The position numbers and the translations under genes were made by a program. Shown here one piece after another: positions 1-9,123 of a stretch of DNA of 64,000 bases. The notes beneath the pieces are model-generated. The model did not search any database and was not told the origin of the DNA. It saw only the letters and a program-made list of their open reading frames with translations. The DNA is from Streptomyces sp. NBC_01497. GTDB lineage: Bacteria; Actinomycetota; Actinomycetes; Streptomycetales; Streptomycetaceae. The stretch covers positions 6,820,001 to 6,884,000 of the forward strand of contig NZ_CP109427.1 of assembly GCF_036250695.1 (NCBI RefSeq). Direction: 5' to 3'. Within the stretch, counting starts at the first letter, position 1; each line of letters begins with the position of its first letter.

Positions 1-606
1 ACCGGTGTGCGGCTGCCCGGTGTTCGCCATCGCCACCGTGCCCGCCTTGTACGTGACGGAGCCGTCGGCGCCCGCCTTGCCCAGCGACGTCAGGTTCTCG
101 TCGGGGATCGTGTAGCCGGGGCCGCCCGTGCCGTCGCCCTTCGGGTCGCCGCACTGGAGCACGTAGATGCCACTCGTGGTCAGCCGGTGGCACTTGGTGT
201 TGTCGAAGAACTTCTTGTCCGCGAGGGACTTGAAGGAGTTGACCGTGTGCGGGGTCTTCGCCGCGTCCATGGCGATGGCGACGGTGCCCCGGTTCGTCGT
301 GAGGCTCATCGTGTACTTCGCGGTCTTGTCGATGGTCATCTTCGGCTCCGGCGGGGCGGAGGCCGACGCGGAAGGCGAGGGCGCCGCCGCCGGGGACGCC
401 GCGGCGTCGGCCTTCTTCCCGCCGCCGTTACCGCCCATCACGGCGAAAGCGGTACTGCCGCCGCCGATCACCACCACGGCCGCCACCACCGAGGCGATGA
501 TGATGTTGCGGCGCTTGGCGCGGTTGCGGGCCTCCACCCGGCGCCGCTGCTGCCGTTCGAACTTCTCCCTGGCAAGCTGCCGCCGCCGCTGGTCGTTGTT
601 GGCCAC
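1..606 (-). CDS. Cyclophilin-type peptidyl-prolyl cis-trans isomerase, membrane anchored (3' end off window)
   Basis: The reading frame begins at a GTG at 606, preceded by AGGGAG, and runs leftward off the edge, so only the first 202 residues are visible. A basic, Arg/Gln-rich cytoplasmic segment covers about residues 5-34. One membrane helix lies at about 35-57 and an Ala/Pro/Ser linker at about 65-92. A cyclophilin fold starts near residue 95 ([15 protein letters not shown]). Cyclophilins isomerise X-Pro bonds, and the anchor places this one outside the cell membrane. It is transcribed divergently from the hydrolase-hisS pair, an arrangement common in Streptomyces. The catalytic Arg/Phe part of the fold is only partly in the window, so activity cannot be judged. 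Confidence 0.85.
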   Translation of the reverse strand, partial: MANNDQRRRQLAREKFERQQRRRVEARNRAKRRNIIIASVVAAVVVIGGGSTAFAVMGGNGGGKKADAAASPAAAPSPSASASAPPEPKMTIDKTAKYTMSLTTNRGTVAIAMDAAKTPHTVNSFKSLADKKFFDNTKCHRLTTSGIYVLQCGDPKGDGTGGPGYTIPDENLTSLGKAGADGSVTYKAGTVAMANTGQPHTG

Positions 607-795
607 CGGGTCTACTCCCTAGATCGCGGATCTCGTGTCCGTCCGGCAAGACTGACCCCGTACGCTATATGGGTTCGCTGTGGAAAACGCAGTCCCGGTA
701 CGCTCTGTGCACTGCCTGTGATCTGCCGCGACGTCTGCCCGTGACCTGCCTCCGCCACGGGGCGTCCGCCGGCCCGACCGACATGAAGGACGATC

Positions 796-1518
796 GTGCT
801 CATTGCCGGGTTCCCCGCCGGGGCCTGGGGGACCAACTGTTACCTGGTCGCCCCCGCCGCCGGCGAGGAGTGCGTGATCATCGACCCTGGCCACCAGGCC
901 GCAGAGGGCGTGGCCGAGACGGTCGCGAAGCACCGCCTCAAGCCCGTCGCCGTGATCCTCACCCACGGCCACATCGACCATGTCGCCTCGGTGGTGCCGG
1001 TGTGCGGTGCGCACGGTGTGCCCGCCTGGATCCACCCCGCCGACCGGTACATGATGAGCGACCCCGAGAAGGGGCTCGGCCGCTCGATCGGCGCCCCACT
1101 GATGGGCGAACTGACCGTGGGCGAGCCCGACGACGTCCGGGTGCTGTCCGACGGGGCGGCGCTGTCCTTGGCGGGGCTCGACCTGAGCGTCGCGCACGCG
1201 CCCGGCCATACCAAGGGGTCGGTGACCTTCGGGCTGCCCGGAGCGAGCGACGGCGACATCCCGCCGCTCCTCTTCTCCGGCGACCTGCTGTTCGCCGGCT
1301 CCGTCGGACGTACCGACCTGCCGGGCGGGGACACCGCCGAGCTGCTCGACTCGCTGGGCCGTGTGTGCCTGCCGCTCGACGACTCGACCGTGGTGCTCTC
1401 GGGCCACGGCCCCCAGACGACCATCGGCCAGGAGCGCGCCACCAACCCCCACCTGCGCCAGGCGGCCACCGCCCGCGCGGACGGGGCCGGTACCGGCGCG
1501 CCACGACGAGGAATGTGA
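796..1518 (+). CDS. Metallo-beta-lactamase-fold hydrolase (glyoxalase II-like)
   Basis: The protein has 240 residues. The zinc motif THGHIDH lies at residues 56-62. Further metal-ligand segments follow at [18 protein letters not shown] and LSGHGPQT, the order expected for the MBL/glyoxalase II family. Substrate is unknown; thioester or lactone hydrolysis is typical. The start is GTG at 796 with AAGGA about six bases upstream, giving the conserved N-terminus [16 protein letters not shown]. The gene ends 14 bp before hisS and probably shares its transcript. This MBL-hisS pairing is conserved in actinomycetes, but I cannot infer a role in histidyl-tRNA synthesis from it. Confidence 0.88.
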   Translation: MLIAGFPAGAWGTNCYLVAPAAGEECVIIDPGHQAAEGVAETVAKHRLKPVAVILTHGHIDHVASVVPVCGAHGVPAWIHPADRYMMSDPEKGLGRSIGAPLMGELTVGEPDDVRVLSDGAALSLAGLDLSVAHAPGHTKGSVTFGLPGASDGDIPPLLFSGDLLFAGSVGRTDLPGGDTAELLDSLGRVCLPLDDSTVVLSGHGPQTTIGQERATNPHLRQAATARADGAGTGAPRRGM

Positions 1519-1532
1519 ACGCAGCGATCTTC

Positions 1533-2801
1533 ATGAGTACCTTCCAGGCCCCCAAGGGCACCTACGACCTGATCCCGCCCGTCTCCGCGACGTATCTGGC
1601 GGTGCGCGAGGCCCTCGCCGAACCGCTCAGGCGCTCCGGGTACGGCTATGTCGAGACGCCCGGTTTCGAGAACGTCGAACTGTTCGCGCGCGGTGTCGGC
1701 GAGTCCACCGACATCGTCACCAAGGAGATGTACGCCTTCGAGACGAAGGGCGGCGACCGGCTCGCGCTACGCCCCGAGGGCACCGCTTCGGTGCTGCGCG
1801 CCGCGCTGGAGGCCAACCTGCACAAGGCCGGCAACCTCCCGGTCAAGCTCTGGTACTCGGGCTCGTACTACCGCTACGAACGCCCCCAGAAGGGCCGCTA
1901 CCGGCACTTCTCGCAGGTCGGCGCCGAGGCGATCGGTGCCGAGGACCCGGCTCTCGACGCCGAGCTGATCGTGCTGGCCGACCAGGCCTACCGCTCGCTC
2001 GGGCTGCGCGGCTTCCGCATCCTGCTCAACTCGCTCGGCGACCGCGAGTGCCGCCCCGTCTACCGCGAGGCGCTCCAGGACTTCCTGCGGGGGCTCGACC
2101 TGGACGAGGAGACCCGGCGCCGCATCGAGATCAACCCGCTGCGGGTCCTCGACGACAAGCGCCGGGACGTGCAGCAGCAGCTGACCGGCGCCCCGCTGCT
2201 GCGCGACTACCTGTGCGACGCGTGCCGCGCCTACCACGACGAGGTCCGCGCGCTGCTGAGCGCGCAGGGCGTCGCCTTCGAGGACGATCCGCGGCTCGTG
2301 CGCGGCCTCGACTACTACACCCGCACCACCTTCGAGTTCGTGCACGACGGCCTCGGCTCGCAGTCCGCCGTCGGCGGCGGCGGGCGCTACGACGGCCTGT
2401 CCGAGATGATCGGCGGCCCCGCGCTGCCGTCCGTCGGCTGGGCGCTCGGCGTGGACCGCACGGTCCTGGCGCTGGAGGCCGAGGGCGTCACCCTCGAACT
2501 CCCGTCCGCCACCAGTGTGTTCGCCGTGCCGCTGGGCGACGAGGCCCGCAAGGCCCTGTTCTCCGTGGTCACCGAGCTGCGGCGGGCGGGCGTCGCCGCG
2601 GACTTCGCGTACGGCCGCAAGGGCATCAAGGGCGCCATGCGCAGTGCCGACCGGTCGGGAGCGCGCTACACCCTCGTCGTCGGCGAACGCGACCTCGCCG
2701 AGGGTGTCGCGCAGCTCAAGGACATGGAGAGCGGCGACCAGCACGCGGTGGCGCTCGACGCCGTCGTCGACAAGCTGCGGGCGCTGCTCGGCCGGCACTG
2801 A
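1533..2801 (+). CDS. hisS: Histidyl-tRNA synthetase
   Basis: This class II aminoacyl-tRNA synthetase activates histidine with ATP and charges tRNA-His in the cytoplasm. It has 422 residues, normal for bacterial HisRS. Visible motifs are the N-terminal GTYDLIPP, motif 2 around [14 protein letters not shown], the histidine-specific segments [15 protein letters not shown] and GGGGRYDGL, and a C-terminal anticodon-binding domain from about residue 330. The ATG at 1533 gives the usual [12 protein letters not shown] start. An earlier in-frame extension lies inside the preceding hydrolase gene and is spurious. The gene is followed by a GC-rich hairpin at 2815. Confidence 0.96.
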   Translation: MSTFQAPKGTYDLIPPVSATYLAVREALAEPLRRSGYGYVETPGFENVELFARGVGESTDIVTKEMYAFETKGGDRLALRPEGTASVLRAALEANLHKAGNLPVKLWYSGSYYRYERPQKGRYRHFSQVGAEAIGAEDPALDAELIVLADQAYRSLGLRGFRILLNSLGDRECRPVYREALQDFLRGLDLDEETRRRIEINPLRVLDDKRRDVQQQLTGAPLLRDYLCDACRAYHDEVRALLSAQGVAFEDDPRLVRGLDYYTRTTFEFVHDGLGSQSAVGGGGRYDGLSEMIGGPALPSVGWALGVDRTVLALEAEGVTLELPSATSVFAVPLGDEARKALFSVVTELRRAGVAADFAYGRKGIKGAMRSADRSGARYTLVVGERDLAEGVAQLKDMESGDQHAVALDAVVDKLRALLGRH

Positions 2802-2814
2802 GCGCGGCGGGGTG

Positions 2815-2841
2815 AGGGCCGGTCCCGGGGCCGGCCCTTAT
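2815..2841 (+). terminator. Probable intrinsic terminator after hisS
   Basis: AGGGCCGG (2815-2822) and CCGGCCCT (2831-2838) form an 8-bp perfect stem with an 8-base loop. It is followed by TTAT, a weak U-tract. It lies 14 bp after the hisS stop codon, before the VKOR gene. Confidence 0.6.
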
Positions 2842-2921
2842 CCCCGCCGAACGGTGCGGGGCAACGCTGGTGCGGCACAATAGCGGTGCCCACAACGCCT
2901 TCCTAGCGACCGGACAGGGAT

Positions 2922-3557
2922 ATGACGACCACGCTGGACAGCGTCTCCTCACGCGGGGAGACGAAACGGCTCGGCGGTGCGCCGATCGCCGGCAGCCGTG
3001 CTTTCGGAGTGCTTCTCATGCTCACCGGGGCGGCGGGGCTGCTCGCCGCCTGGGTGATCACCCTGGACGAGTTCAAGCTGCTGAAGAACCCGAACTTCGT
3101 GCCCGGCTGCAGCCTCAACCCGGTCGTGTCCTGCGGCAGTGTGATGAAGAGCGACCAGGCTCATGTCTTCGGGTTCTCCAACCCGATGCTGGGCCTTGTC
3201 ACCTACCCGGTCGTCATGGGCATCGGTCTCGCGATCCTGGCGGGCGCCAGGCACCAGCGCTGGTACTGGCTGGGGCTCCAGGCGGGCACCCTGTTCGGTG
3301 TCGGTTTCGTCACCTGGCTCCAGTTCGAGTCGCTGTACCGCATCCACGCGCTGTGCCTGTGGTGCTCGCTGGCATGGGTCGGCACCGTGATCATGTTCTG
3401 GTACACGCTGTCGCACAACGTGCGGAGCGGTGTGATTCCCGCGCCGCGCTGGCTGCGCTCCTTCTTCGCCGACTTCACCTGGATCCTGCCGACCCTGCAC
3501 CTCGCGATCATCGGCATGCTGATCCTCACCAACTGGTGGAGCTTCTGGACCAGCTGA
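2922..3557 (+). CDS. Vitamin K epoxide reductase (VKOR) family membrane protein
   Basis: The protein has 211 residues. Four to five hydrophobic helices lie at about 27-47, 88-108, 115-132, 146-162 and 185-205. The VKOR active-site pair CLWC is at residues 145-148, and the loop cysteines C63 and C71 are present, so the full set of redox cysteines is intact. Bacterial VKOR proteins reoxidise a DsbA-like partner with quinone and so support disulfide formation in exported proteins. No fused or adjacent thioredoxin-like domain is visible, so the partner must be encoded elsewhere. The start is ATG at 2922 with CAGGGA upstream. Confidence 0.9.
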   Translation: MTTTLDSVSSRGETKRLGGAPIAGSRAFGVLLMLTGAAGLLAAWVITLDEFKLLKNPNFVPGCSLNPVVSCGSVMKSDQAHVFGFSNPMLGLVTYPVVMGIGLAILAGARHQRWYWLGLQAGTLFGVGFVTWLQFESLYRIHALCLWCSLAWVGTVIMFWYTLSHNVRSGVIPAPRWLRSFFADFTWILPTLHLAIIGMLILTNWWSFWTS

Positions 3558-3617
3558 TCCGTCCCGGCTGCCGGGCGCCGCGGTGTCGGTGGGCGCCGCG
3601 GTGTCAGTGGGCTGGCT

Positions 3618-3623
3618 TAGGCT
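3618..3623 (+). promoter_or_regulatory. Candidate -10 element for a leaderless rarA transcript
   Basis: TAGGCT ends seven bases before the GTG at 3631, the geometry of a leaderless actinomycete promoter. No ribosome binding site precedes that GTG. The -35 region is not convincing, so this is tentative. A directly repeated block of about 20 bases (GGGCGCCGCGGTGTC followed by G or A and GTGGG) lies just upstream. Confidence 0.35.
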
Positions 3624-3630
3624 TTCAGGC

Positions 3631-4983
3631 GTGGAGCCCGACCTCTTTACCGCAGCGGCGGAAGACCGCCAGGAGAAAGATCCTTCCAGCAGTCCCCTGG
3701 CGGTCCGGATGCGTCCGCGCGTCCTGGACGAGGTGGTCGGCCAGCAGCACCTGCTGCGGCCCGGTTCGCCCCTGCGGCGCCTGGTCGGCGAGGGGAGCGG
3801 CCCGGCCGGGCCGTCCTCGGTGATCCTCTGGGGCCCGCCCGGCACCGGCAAGACGACCCTCGCGTACGTGGTCTCCAAGGCGACCGACAAGCGCTTCGTG
3901 GAGCTCTCCGCCATCACGGCGGGCGTCAAGGAGGTCAGGGCCGTCATCGACGGCGCCCGCCGGGCCTCCGGCGGGTACGGCAGGGAGACCGTCCTCTTCC
4001 TCGACGAGATCCACCGCTTCAGCAAGGCGCAGCAGGACTCGCTGCTGCCCGCCGTGGAGAACCGGTGGGTGACCCTGATCGCGGCCACCACCGAGAACCC
4101 GTACTTCTCGATCATCTCCCCGCTGCTGTCCCGGTCCCTGCTGCTCACGCTGGAGCCCCTCACCGACGAGGACGTACGGGCCCTGCTGCGCCGCGCCCTG
4201 TCCGAGGAGCGCGGGCTCGGCGGCGCGGTCGGGCTGCCCGAGGACACCGAGTCGCACCTGCTGCGCATCGCGGGCGGGGACGCCAGGCGGGCACTCACCG
4301 CCCTGGAGGCGTCGGCGGGCGCCGCGATCGACAAGGGCGAACAGGAGGTCTCGCTCGCGACGCTGGAGGAGACCGTCGACCGCGCGGCCGTCTCCTACGA
4401 CCGGGACGGCGACCAGCACTACGACGTGGCGAGCGCCCTGATCAAGTCCATCAGGGGCTCCGACGTGGACGCGGCCCTGCACTACCTGGCCCGGATGATC
4501 GACGCGGGTGAGGATCCCCGGTTCATCGCACGCCGCCTGATGATCTCGGCGAGCGAGGACATCGGCCTGGCCGACCCGGCGGCGCTCCCGCTCGCGGTCG
4601 CCGCCGCGCAGGCGGTGGCGATGATCGGCTTCCCCGAGGCCGCGCTGACACTCAGCCACGCGACGATCGCACTGGCGCTCGCCCCGAAGTCCAACGCGGC
4701 GACACTCGCGATCGGGGCCGCGCTTCAGGACGTGAAGAAGGGCGTGGCCGGCCAGGTGCCCCCGCATCTGCGGGACGGGCACTACCAGGGCGCGGCCAAG
4801 CTGGGGCACGCCCAGGGCTATGTGTATCCGCATGACGTGCCGGGCGCGATCGCCGCTCAGCAGTACCTGCCGGAGGGCGTGAAGGACCGCAGGTACTACA
4901 CGCCGACGCGGTACGGCGCCGAGGGGCGGTACGCGGACGTCGTGGAGAAGGTGCGCGAGCGGCTGCGCGGCGACACCTCCTGA
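3631..4983 (+). CDS. rarA: Replication-associated recombination protein A (MgsA/RarA AAA+ ATPase)
   Basis: The protein has 450 residues, typical for the family. The N-terminal [20 protein letters not shown] is the RarA signature. Walker [11 protein letters not shown] is at about 67-76 and Walker [10 protein letters not shown] near 120. The C-terminal MgsA helical/tetramerisation part runs from about 260 to the end and contains [15 protein letters not shown] and [15 protein letters not shown]. RarA acts at stalled replication forks together with SSB. I chose the GTG at 3631 over an earlier in-frame ATG because homologues begin [10 protein letters not shown]; the transcript may be leaderless. 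The gene stands alone, followed by a gene on the other strand. Confidence 0.94.
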   Translation: MEPDLFTAAAEDRQEKDPSSSPLAVRMRPRVLDEVVGQQHLLRPGSPLRRLVGEGSGPAGPSSVILWGPPGTGKTTLAYVVSKATDKRFVELSAITAGVKEVRAVIDGARRASGGYGRETVLFLDEIHRFSKAQQDSLLPAVENRWVTLIAATTENPYFSIISPLLSRSLLLTLEPLTDEDVRALLRRALSEERGLGGAVGLPEDTESHLLRIAGGDARRALTALEASAGAAIDKGEQEVSLATLEETVDRAAVSYDRDGDQHYDVASALIKSIRGSDVDAALHYLARMIDAGEDPRFIARRLMISASEDIGLADPAALPLAVAAAQAVAMIGFPEAALTLSHATIALALAPKSNAATLAIGAALQDVKKGVAGQVPPHLRDGHYQGAAKLGHAQGYVYPHDVPGAIAAQQYLPEGVKDRRYYTPTRYGAEGRYADVVEKVRERLRGDTS

Positions 4984-5112
4984 TCGCACCGGCAGCTCGT
5001 TTCCGGGAGCGAGCACAGGGGCGGGTCACACCGGTCCCGCGCACCGGCCTTCCCCACCAGGCGCGCGCGTGACGGGCGGCCGGCCGCCGTGCTCGCCGCG
5101 CGGGCGGGCCCC

Positions 5113-5967
5113 TCAGCCCGCCGCGGCCTCGAAGAGGGTGTGCATGGCGCGGCGCAGGCCCCCGACGTCCGCGACGGGTTCCGGCAAGTCGAAGCGCGCG
5201 TCGAAGGTCTGCACCCCGACGAACCGCACCCGCAGCCCGAACCGGTCGAGCGCGAGCGGCACCGCGACGGCCCCCGCGGCGGACCCGGCGCCGGTGTGTT
5301 CGCCCAGCAGGCCGCGCAGCAGCTGGACCTCGGAGCCGTGCGCGGCGGCGAGGTGCTGGAGCAGTTCGGCCTCGTGCGCGGACAGCGGGTCGGGGCGGGC
5401 GGCGGCGAAGTCCTCCGGCTCCACGCGTTCGGCGCCCCACAGGTCGTCGAGCGAGAGTTCGCCGGTCTCCAGGCGCAGCGTCGCGGTGCCGGGACCGGTG
5501 TCGCGGGGTACGCGGGTCAGCCGGCCGGACACCCAGGTCCGGCCGCGGACGCGGTGGGGGACGGCGACGGGCGCGACATCGGTGACCTCCAGCACGGCGC
5601 TGAGTTCGTCGTCGTGCGCGTGGGCCGCGGCCCGTACGGCGGGGGAGTGCTCGGGGAAGGTCAGCAGCACCTCGCCGTCCCTGCCCACGGTCCGCTCGTC
5701 GGGGGTCAGGGCGTACGGCGGGGCCTGTTCGAGACCGGGAATGAGCAGTACCGATGAGCATGTACTCTGTACGAGAGTTCGTGTGCGCTCGGCTGCTGAC
5801 GGCAACCGGGCGATCCCCAGCCCGTTGTCGTGACTGTGTCCGCTGGTCGGTTCACGGTCCTGACAGGGACGCGGCTGACCATGAGCTGATCGGACCTCCG
5901 TCGATTCGGTGCCCCGCCTTTTGTCGGGGCCGTCTGTGATGCGCGTGGTGTTCCCAGGGCGAGACAT
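5113..5967 (-). CDS. DUF2470-domain protein, probably iron-regulated
   Basis: The conserved part starts at about residue 56 (PSAAERTRTLVQSTC) and runs to the end. It includes an FMN-binding split-barrel-like region and a C-terminal DUF2470 region (LSAHEAELLQHLAAAHGSEV, LDRFGLRVRF). DUF2470 also forms the C-terminus of HugZ-type heme-utilisation proteins. The ATG at 5967 has an excellent AAAGGAG site and lies 14 bp from a near-perfect iron box, so I annotate from there. The first 54 residues look unlike a folded domain, and related proteins as I remember them start near a TTG at 5805, so the true start may be 5805. Third-position G+C is low over the first 80 codons in either case. A role in iron or heme metabolism is an inference from the domain and the box. 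Confidence 0.7.
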   Translation of the reverse strand: MSRPGNTTRITDGPDKRRGTESTEVRSAHGQPRPCQDREPTSGHSHDNGLGIARLPSAAERTRTLVQSTCSSVLLIPGLEQAPPYALTPDERTVGRDGEVLLTFPEHSPAVRAAAHAHDDELSAVLEVTDVAPVAVPHRVRGRTWVSGRLTRVPRDTGPGTATLRLETGELSLDDLWGAERVEPEDFAAARPDPLSAHEAELLQHLAAAHGSEVQLLRGLLGEHTGAGSAAGAVAVPLALDRFGLRVRFVGVQTFDARFDLPEPVADVGGLRRAMHTLFEAAAG

Positions 5968-5981
5968 GCGATCTCCTTTAG

Positions 5982-6000
5982 TAAGGTGAGCCTAACCTAA
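5982..6000 (-). promoter_or_regulatory. Iron box (DmdR1/IdeR-type operator)
   Basis: Read on the minus strand the site is TTAGGTTAGGCTCACCTTA, matching the 19-bp DmdR1/IdeR consensus TTAGGTTAGGCTCACCTAA at 18 positions. An extra TAGGTTAGG half-repeat extends it toward rpsD. It overlaps TAGGTT/TAGGCT hexamers that could act as the leftward -10, the usual repressor position. It therefore probably controls the DUF2470 gene. The rpsD start codon is only 22 bp away on the other side, so an effect on rpsD cannot be excluded. Confidence 0.8.
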
Positions 6001-6022
6001 CCTACACGGAGGTCTGGAGAAC

Positions 6023-6637
6023 GTGCCTAACCAGTCGCGTCCCAAGGTCAAGAAGTCGCGCGCGCTCGGTATCGCGCTGACGCCGAAGGCCGTCAAGTAC
6101 TTCGAAGCCCGCCCCTACCCGCCGGGCGAGCACGGCCGCGGCCGCAAGCAGAACAGTGACTACAAGGTCCGTCTGCTGGAGAAGCAGCGCCTGCGTGCGC
6201 AGTACGACATCAGCGAGCGCCAGATGGCCCGCGCCTACGACCGTGCCCGCAAGGCCGGCGGCAAGACCGGTGAGGCCCTGGTCATCGAGCTGGAGCGCCG
6301 CCTGGACGCGCTGATCCTGCGCTCCGGCATCGCCCGCACCATCTACCAGGCCCGCCAGATGGTCGTCCACGGCCACATCGAGGTCAACGGCCAGAAGGTC
6401 GACAAGCCGTCCTTCCGTGTCCGTCCCGACGACGTCGTGATGGTCCGCGAGCGCAGCCGCACCAAGGTCCCCTTCCAGGTGGCCCGCGAGGGTGGCAACG
6501 ACACGGACGGCGAGACGCCGCGCTACCTGCAGGTCAACCTGAAGGCCCTGGCGTTCCGCCTGGACCGCGACCCGCAGCGCAAGGAAGTCCCGGTCATCTG
6601 CGACGAGCAGCTCGTCGTCGAGTACTACGCCCGCTGA
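6023..6637 (+). CDS. rpsD: 30S ribosomal protein S4
   Basis: The protein has 204 residues, normal for S4. It is a primary 16S rRNA-binding protein of the small-subunit body. The N-terminus SRPKVKKSRALGIALTPKA has no cysteines, so this is the zinc-free (C-) form. An S4 RNA-binding domain is visible at about residues 94-155 (RRLDALILRSGIARTIYQAR). The start is GTG at 6023 with GGAGG and GGAGA upstream. The gene is separate from the main ribosomal clusters, as usual in Streptomyces, and ends at a strong terminator. A small GCCCCG/CGGGGC hairpin lies in its upstream region at 5911-5930. Confidence 0.97.
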   Translation: MPNQSRPKVKKSRALGIALTPKAVKYFEARPYPPGEHGRGRKQNSDYKVRLLEKQRLRAQYDISERQMARAYDRARKAGGKTGEALVIELERRLDALILRSGIARTIYQARQMVVHGHIEVNGQKVDKPSFRVRPDDVVMVRERSRTKVPFQVAREGGNDTDGETPRYLQVNLKALAFRLDRDPQRKEVPVICDEQLVVEYYAR

Positions 6638-6669
6638 TCCGGACGCGGTACTCGCGCCCAGCGCGCCTC

Positions 6670-6714
6670 AAGGCCCGCCTGTCCCCGCCCTCGTGGCGTG
6701 GACGGGCGGGCCTT
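6670..6714 (+). terminator. Terminator after rpsD
   Basis: AAGGCCCGCCTGTCC (6670-6684) pairs with GGACGGGCGGGCCTT (6700-6714) in a 15-bp stem with one G-U pair and a 15-base loop. There is no long U-tract. It also lies just beyond the 3' end of the convergent ATPase gene and may serve both strands. Confidence 0.75.
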
Positions 6715-6775
6715 CGCCGTACGGGCGGGCGGTGCGCACCGCGCCGATCAGCGCCGGCAGGCTGCCGGCGTCACC

Positions 6776-8956
6776 TCAGCGCTCCCGCGCCGCCGCCGGC
6801 TCGCCGCGTGATCCGGCGGGCGCGCCGCCCCCGGCCGCGGAGCCTCCCGGACCCCGGAGCACCCGGCCCACCGCCTCCGCCTCCGTCAGCCCACGGCCCC
6901 GCTCCACGCACGCCGTGTACCGCGCCCGGCCCAGCACCCCGACGGCCCGCCGCTCGCACAGCACGTGCGGCGCCCCGAAGTGGCGCGAACCGAACAGCGG
7001 GGGCCCCACCGAGTCCCAGATCCTGAGCGCGGCCCCGTGCAGCACCGCGCCCTCCTGCGGGTCGCCCTCGCTCGTCGCCACCAGCGCCACCAGTTCCAGC
7101 GCCAGCACCAGACCCACCAGGTCGTGGAAGGTGTGGCTGATGGTGACGCACTCGGCCAGCAGTTCCCGCGCCGCGGCGTTGCGGCCGTGCTCCCACTGCG
7201 CGTACGCCAGCACGTACAGGGCGTACGAGCGTGCCCAGCGCTCCCCGCTGTCCCGGCACACCTCCAGCAGCCGCTCGCACTGGGCCACCGCGCGCTCCCG
7301 CTCGCCCTGGAACGCCAGCGCCATCGCCAACTCGGCCCGCGCGACCAGGACGTTGCTGTTCAGCTCGCCCAGCTCGCGGTACACGGACAGGGCCACCTCC
7401 AGCAGGTCCTGAGCACGGGGCATGTCGTCACCCAGCAGCGCCACGCACCCCAGCCGGTGCACGGCGTAGGCGTACGCCAGCCGGTCGTCCGTGGACAGTG
7501 CCTCCTCGCGGCACCCGGACAGTGCGCGCAGGGCCGTCGCCGTGTCGCCCTGCAGCACGGACACGTACCCCTGCACCCACAGCGCCTTGAGACGGGCGCC
7601 GTCGCCCCGTGGCGACGGGCGGGCCAGGGCGCGGTCCAGCCAGTACCGGCCCTCGGCGAGCCGGCCGCAGCCGGCCCAGTAGAACCACAGGGTCCCGGCC
7701 AGGTGCTGCCCGAGGCGGGTGCCGTCCGGTGAGCGCAGGCACAGCTCCAGCGCGGCGCGCAGGTTCGCCATCGCGCTCCCGGTGCCCGCGGCGACCTCCG
7801 CCTGCCGGGGTCCGTACCAGTCGAGCTCGTACCAGGTGGCGAGCCCCACGTACCAGTCGCGGTGCAGCGCGCGCAGCCGTTCGGTGTCCCCGACCTCGTC
7901 CAGCCACCGCGCGCCGTACGCGCGCACGCTCCCCAGCATCCGGTACCGACTGCCCGCCGGTGTCTCTTCCCTGACCAGCAGTGACTGGTCGATCAGCGAA
8001 CCCAGTACGTCGAGTACGCGCTCGGCGGGCAGGTCGGGGCCGCCGCACACGTACTCGGCCGCGTCCAGGTCGAAGGGGCCGCAGAAGACCGACAGGCGGG
8101 CCCACAGCAGCCGTTCGGCCGGGGTGCACAGCTCGTGGCTCCAGCCCACGGCCGTACGCAGGGCCCGGTGCCGGGGCAACGCGCCCCTGGCGCCGTCGGT
8201 CAGCAGCCGGAAGCGGTCGTCCAGCCGCGCGACGATCCCCTCCGGCGACAGCGCGGGCAGCCGGCCGGCGGCCAGTTCGAGCGCCAGCGGGATGCCGTCG
8301 AGCCGCGCGCACAGTTCGGTGACCGCCGCCCGCTCACCGCCCTCGGGGGCGAAGCCCGGCAGCCGCGCGGCACCCCGGGCCAGGAACAGTTCCTCCGCGT
8401 CCGCCGCAGGCAGTGGTGCGAGCGGCACTGTACGTTCGCCCTCGACACCCAGCGGCCTGCGGCCCGTCGCGAGGATCCGCAGACCCGGGGCCCGGCGCAG
8501 CAGATCGGACACGGCCGCGCCGCACGTCTCGACCAGGTGCTCGAAACCGTCGAGGACGAGCAGCAGCCGGCGCTGCCGCAGGAACTCCCTGAGCACCTCG
8601 CGGGGCGGGCGCGGGCTCTGGTCCGTCAGCCGGAGCGCCTGCGCGAGCGCGTGGTCGAGCAGGTCCGGGGTGTGCAGCGGCGCGAGCTCCACCAGCCGCA
8701 CCCCGTCGCCGTAGCGTTCGTGCCCGGCGCTCGAACGCGCCACGGCGGCCGCGGCCCGCAGCGCGAACCGGGTCTTCCCGACGCCCCCGGCCCCCACCAC
8801 CGTGACGAGGCGGTCCCCGCCGGCCGTCAGCCGCTCCACGAGTTCCGCCAGTTCGTCGCCGCGGCCGACGAAGGAGGACAGCTCCGCGGGAAGACCGCCC
8901 GCTTCGGGCCCCTCGGGAGGGGCGGGGACGAAAGCCGCGCCGGATGTGCCGTGCAT
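6776..8956 (-). CDS. Large NB-ARC-type ATPase with TPR-like C-terminus, no recognisable DNA-binding domain
   Basis: The protein has 726 residues from the ATG at 8956. It opens with LSSFVGRGDELAELVERL. A P-loop GAGGVGKT lies at 55-62 and a Walker B-like LLLVLDGFEHL near 125. The ATPase core continues with RILATGRRPLGVEGE and LDGIPLALELAAGRLP. From about residue 400 onward it is Ala/Leu-rich helical, TPR-like sequence. This matches the ATPase/sensor portion of AfsR/SARP and LuxR-family (LAL-type) regulators. However, neither an N-terminal SARP domain nor a C-terminal LuxR helix-turn-helix is present; it ends in a disordered Gly/Ala/Arg tail. It may act through a partner. A frame extension upstream of 8956 is ignored because a promoter-like sequence lies there. 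Confidence 0.85.
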   Translation of the reverse strand: MHGTSGAAFVPAPPEGPEAGGLPAELSSFVGRGDELAELVERLTAGGDRLVTVVGAGGVGKTRFALRAAAAVARSSAGHERYGDGVRLVELAPLHTPDLLDHALAQALRLTDQSPRPPREVLREFLRQRRLLLVLDGFEHLVETCGAAVSDLLRRAPGLRILATGRRPLGVEGERTVPLAPLPAADAEELFLARGAARLPGFAPEGGERAAVTELCARLDGIPLALELAAGRLPALSPEGIVARLDDRFRLLTDGARGALPRHRALRTAVGWSHELCTPAERLLWARLSVFCGPFDLDAAEYVCGGPDLPAERVLDVLGSLIDQSLLVREETPAGSRYRMLGSVRAYGARWLDEVGDTERLRALHRDWYVGLATWYELDWYGPRQAEVAAGTGSAMANLRAALELCLRSPDGTRLGQHLAGTLWFYWAGCGRLAEGRYWLDRALARPSPRGDGARLKALWVQGYVSVLQGDTATALRALSGCREEALSTDDRLAYAYAVHRLGCVALLGDDMPRAQDLLEVALSVYRELGELNSNVLVARAELAMALAFQGERERAVAQCERLLEVCRDSGERWARSYALYVLAYAQWEHGRNAAARELLAECVTISHTFHDLVGLVLALELVALVATSEGDPQEGAVLHGAALRIWDSVGPPLFGSRHFGAPHVLCERRAVGVLGRARYTACVERGRGLTEAEAVGRVLRGPGGSAAGGGAPAGSRGEPAAARER

Positions 8957-8965
8957 GGGACACAG

Positions 8966-8995
8966 AGGGTACCGAGGCGACCCCGCTGCGTACAA
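8966..8995 (-). promoter_or_regulatory. Candidate promoter of the NB-ARC ATPase gene
   Basis: On the minus strand TTGTAC (8990-8995) and TACCCT (8966-8971) are separated by 18 bases. The -10 ends nine bases before the ATG at 8956, so the mRNA would have almost no leader. No ribosome binding site is seen, consistent with leaderless translation. Confidence 0.45.
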
Positions 8996-9034
8996 CCGCC
9001 CTGACAGCGGCCTCGCCGGCCGCCCTTTATCCGG

Positions 9035-9064
9035 TTCGGGCCGGGGGTGGTGGCGCGATAAGGT
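9035..9064 (+). promoter_or_regulatory. Candidate promoter of the DUF948-alaS operon
   Basis: TTCGGG (9035-9040) and TAAGGT (9059-9064) are spaced 18 bases apart, about 60 bp before the first gene of the operon that runs to aroE. The -35 is only a partial match. Confidence 0.35.
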
Positions 9065-9123
9065 CGGAGGACGACTCTTCGGACCCCGTCGGGTGTCCGT
9101 GACCAAGCAGGAAGCGGTGCGGT

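Noticed and set aside
5905..5935. S4 autoregulatory RNA leader for rpsD
   Set aside because: Only a 6-bp GCCCCG/CGGGGC hairpin is visible, without the pseudoknot known for S4 leaders. It is also unclear whether it is transcribed with rpsD.
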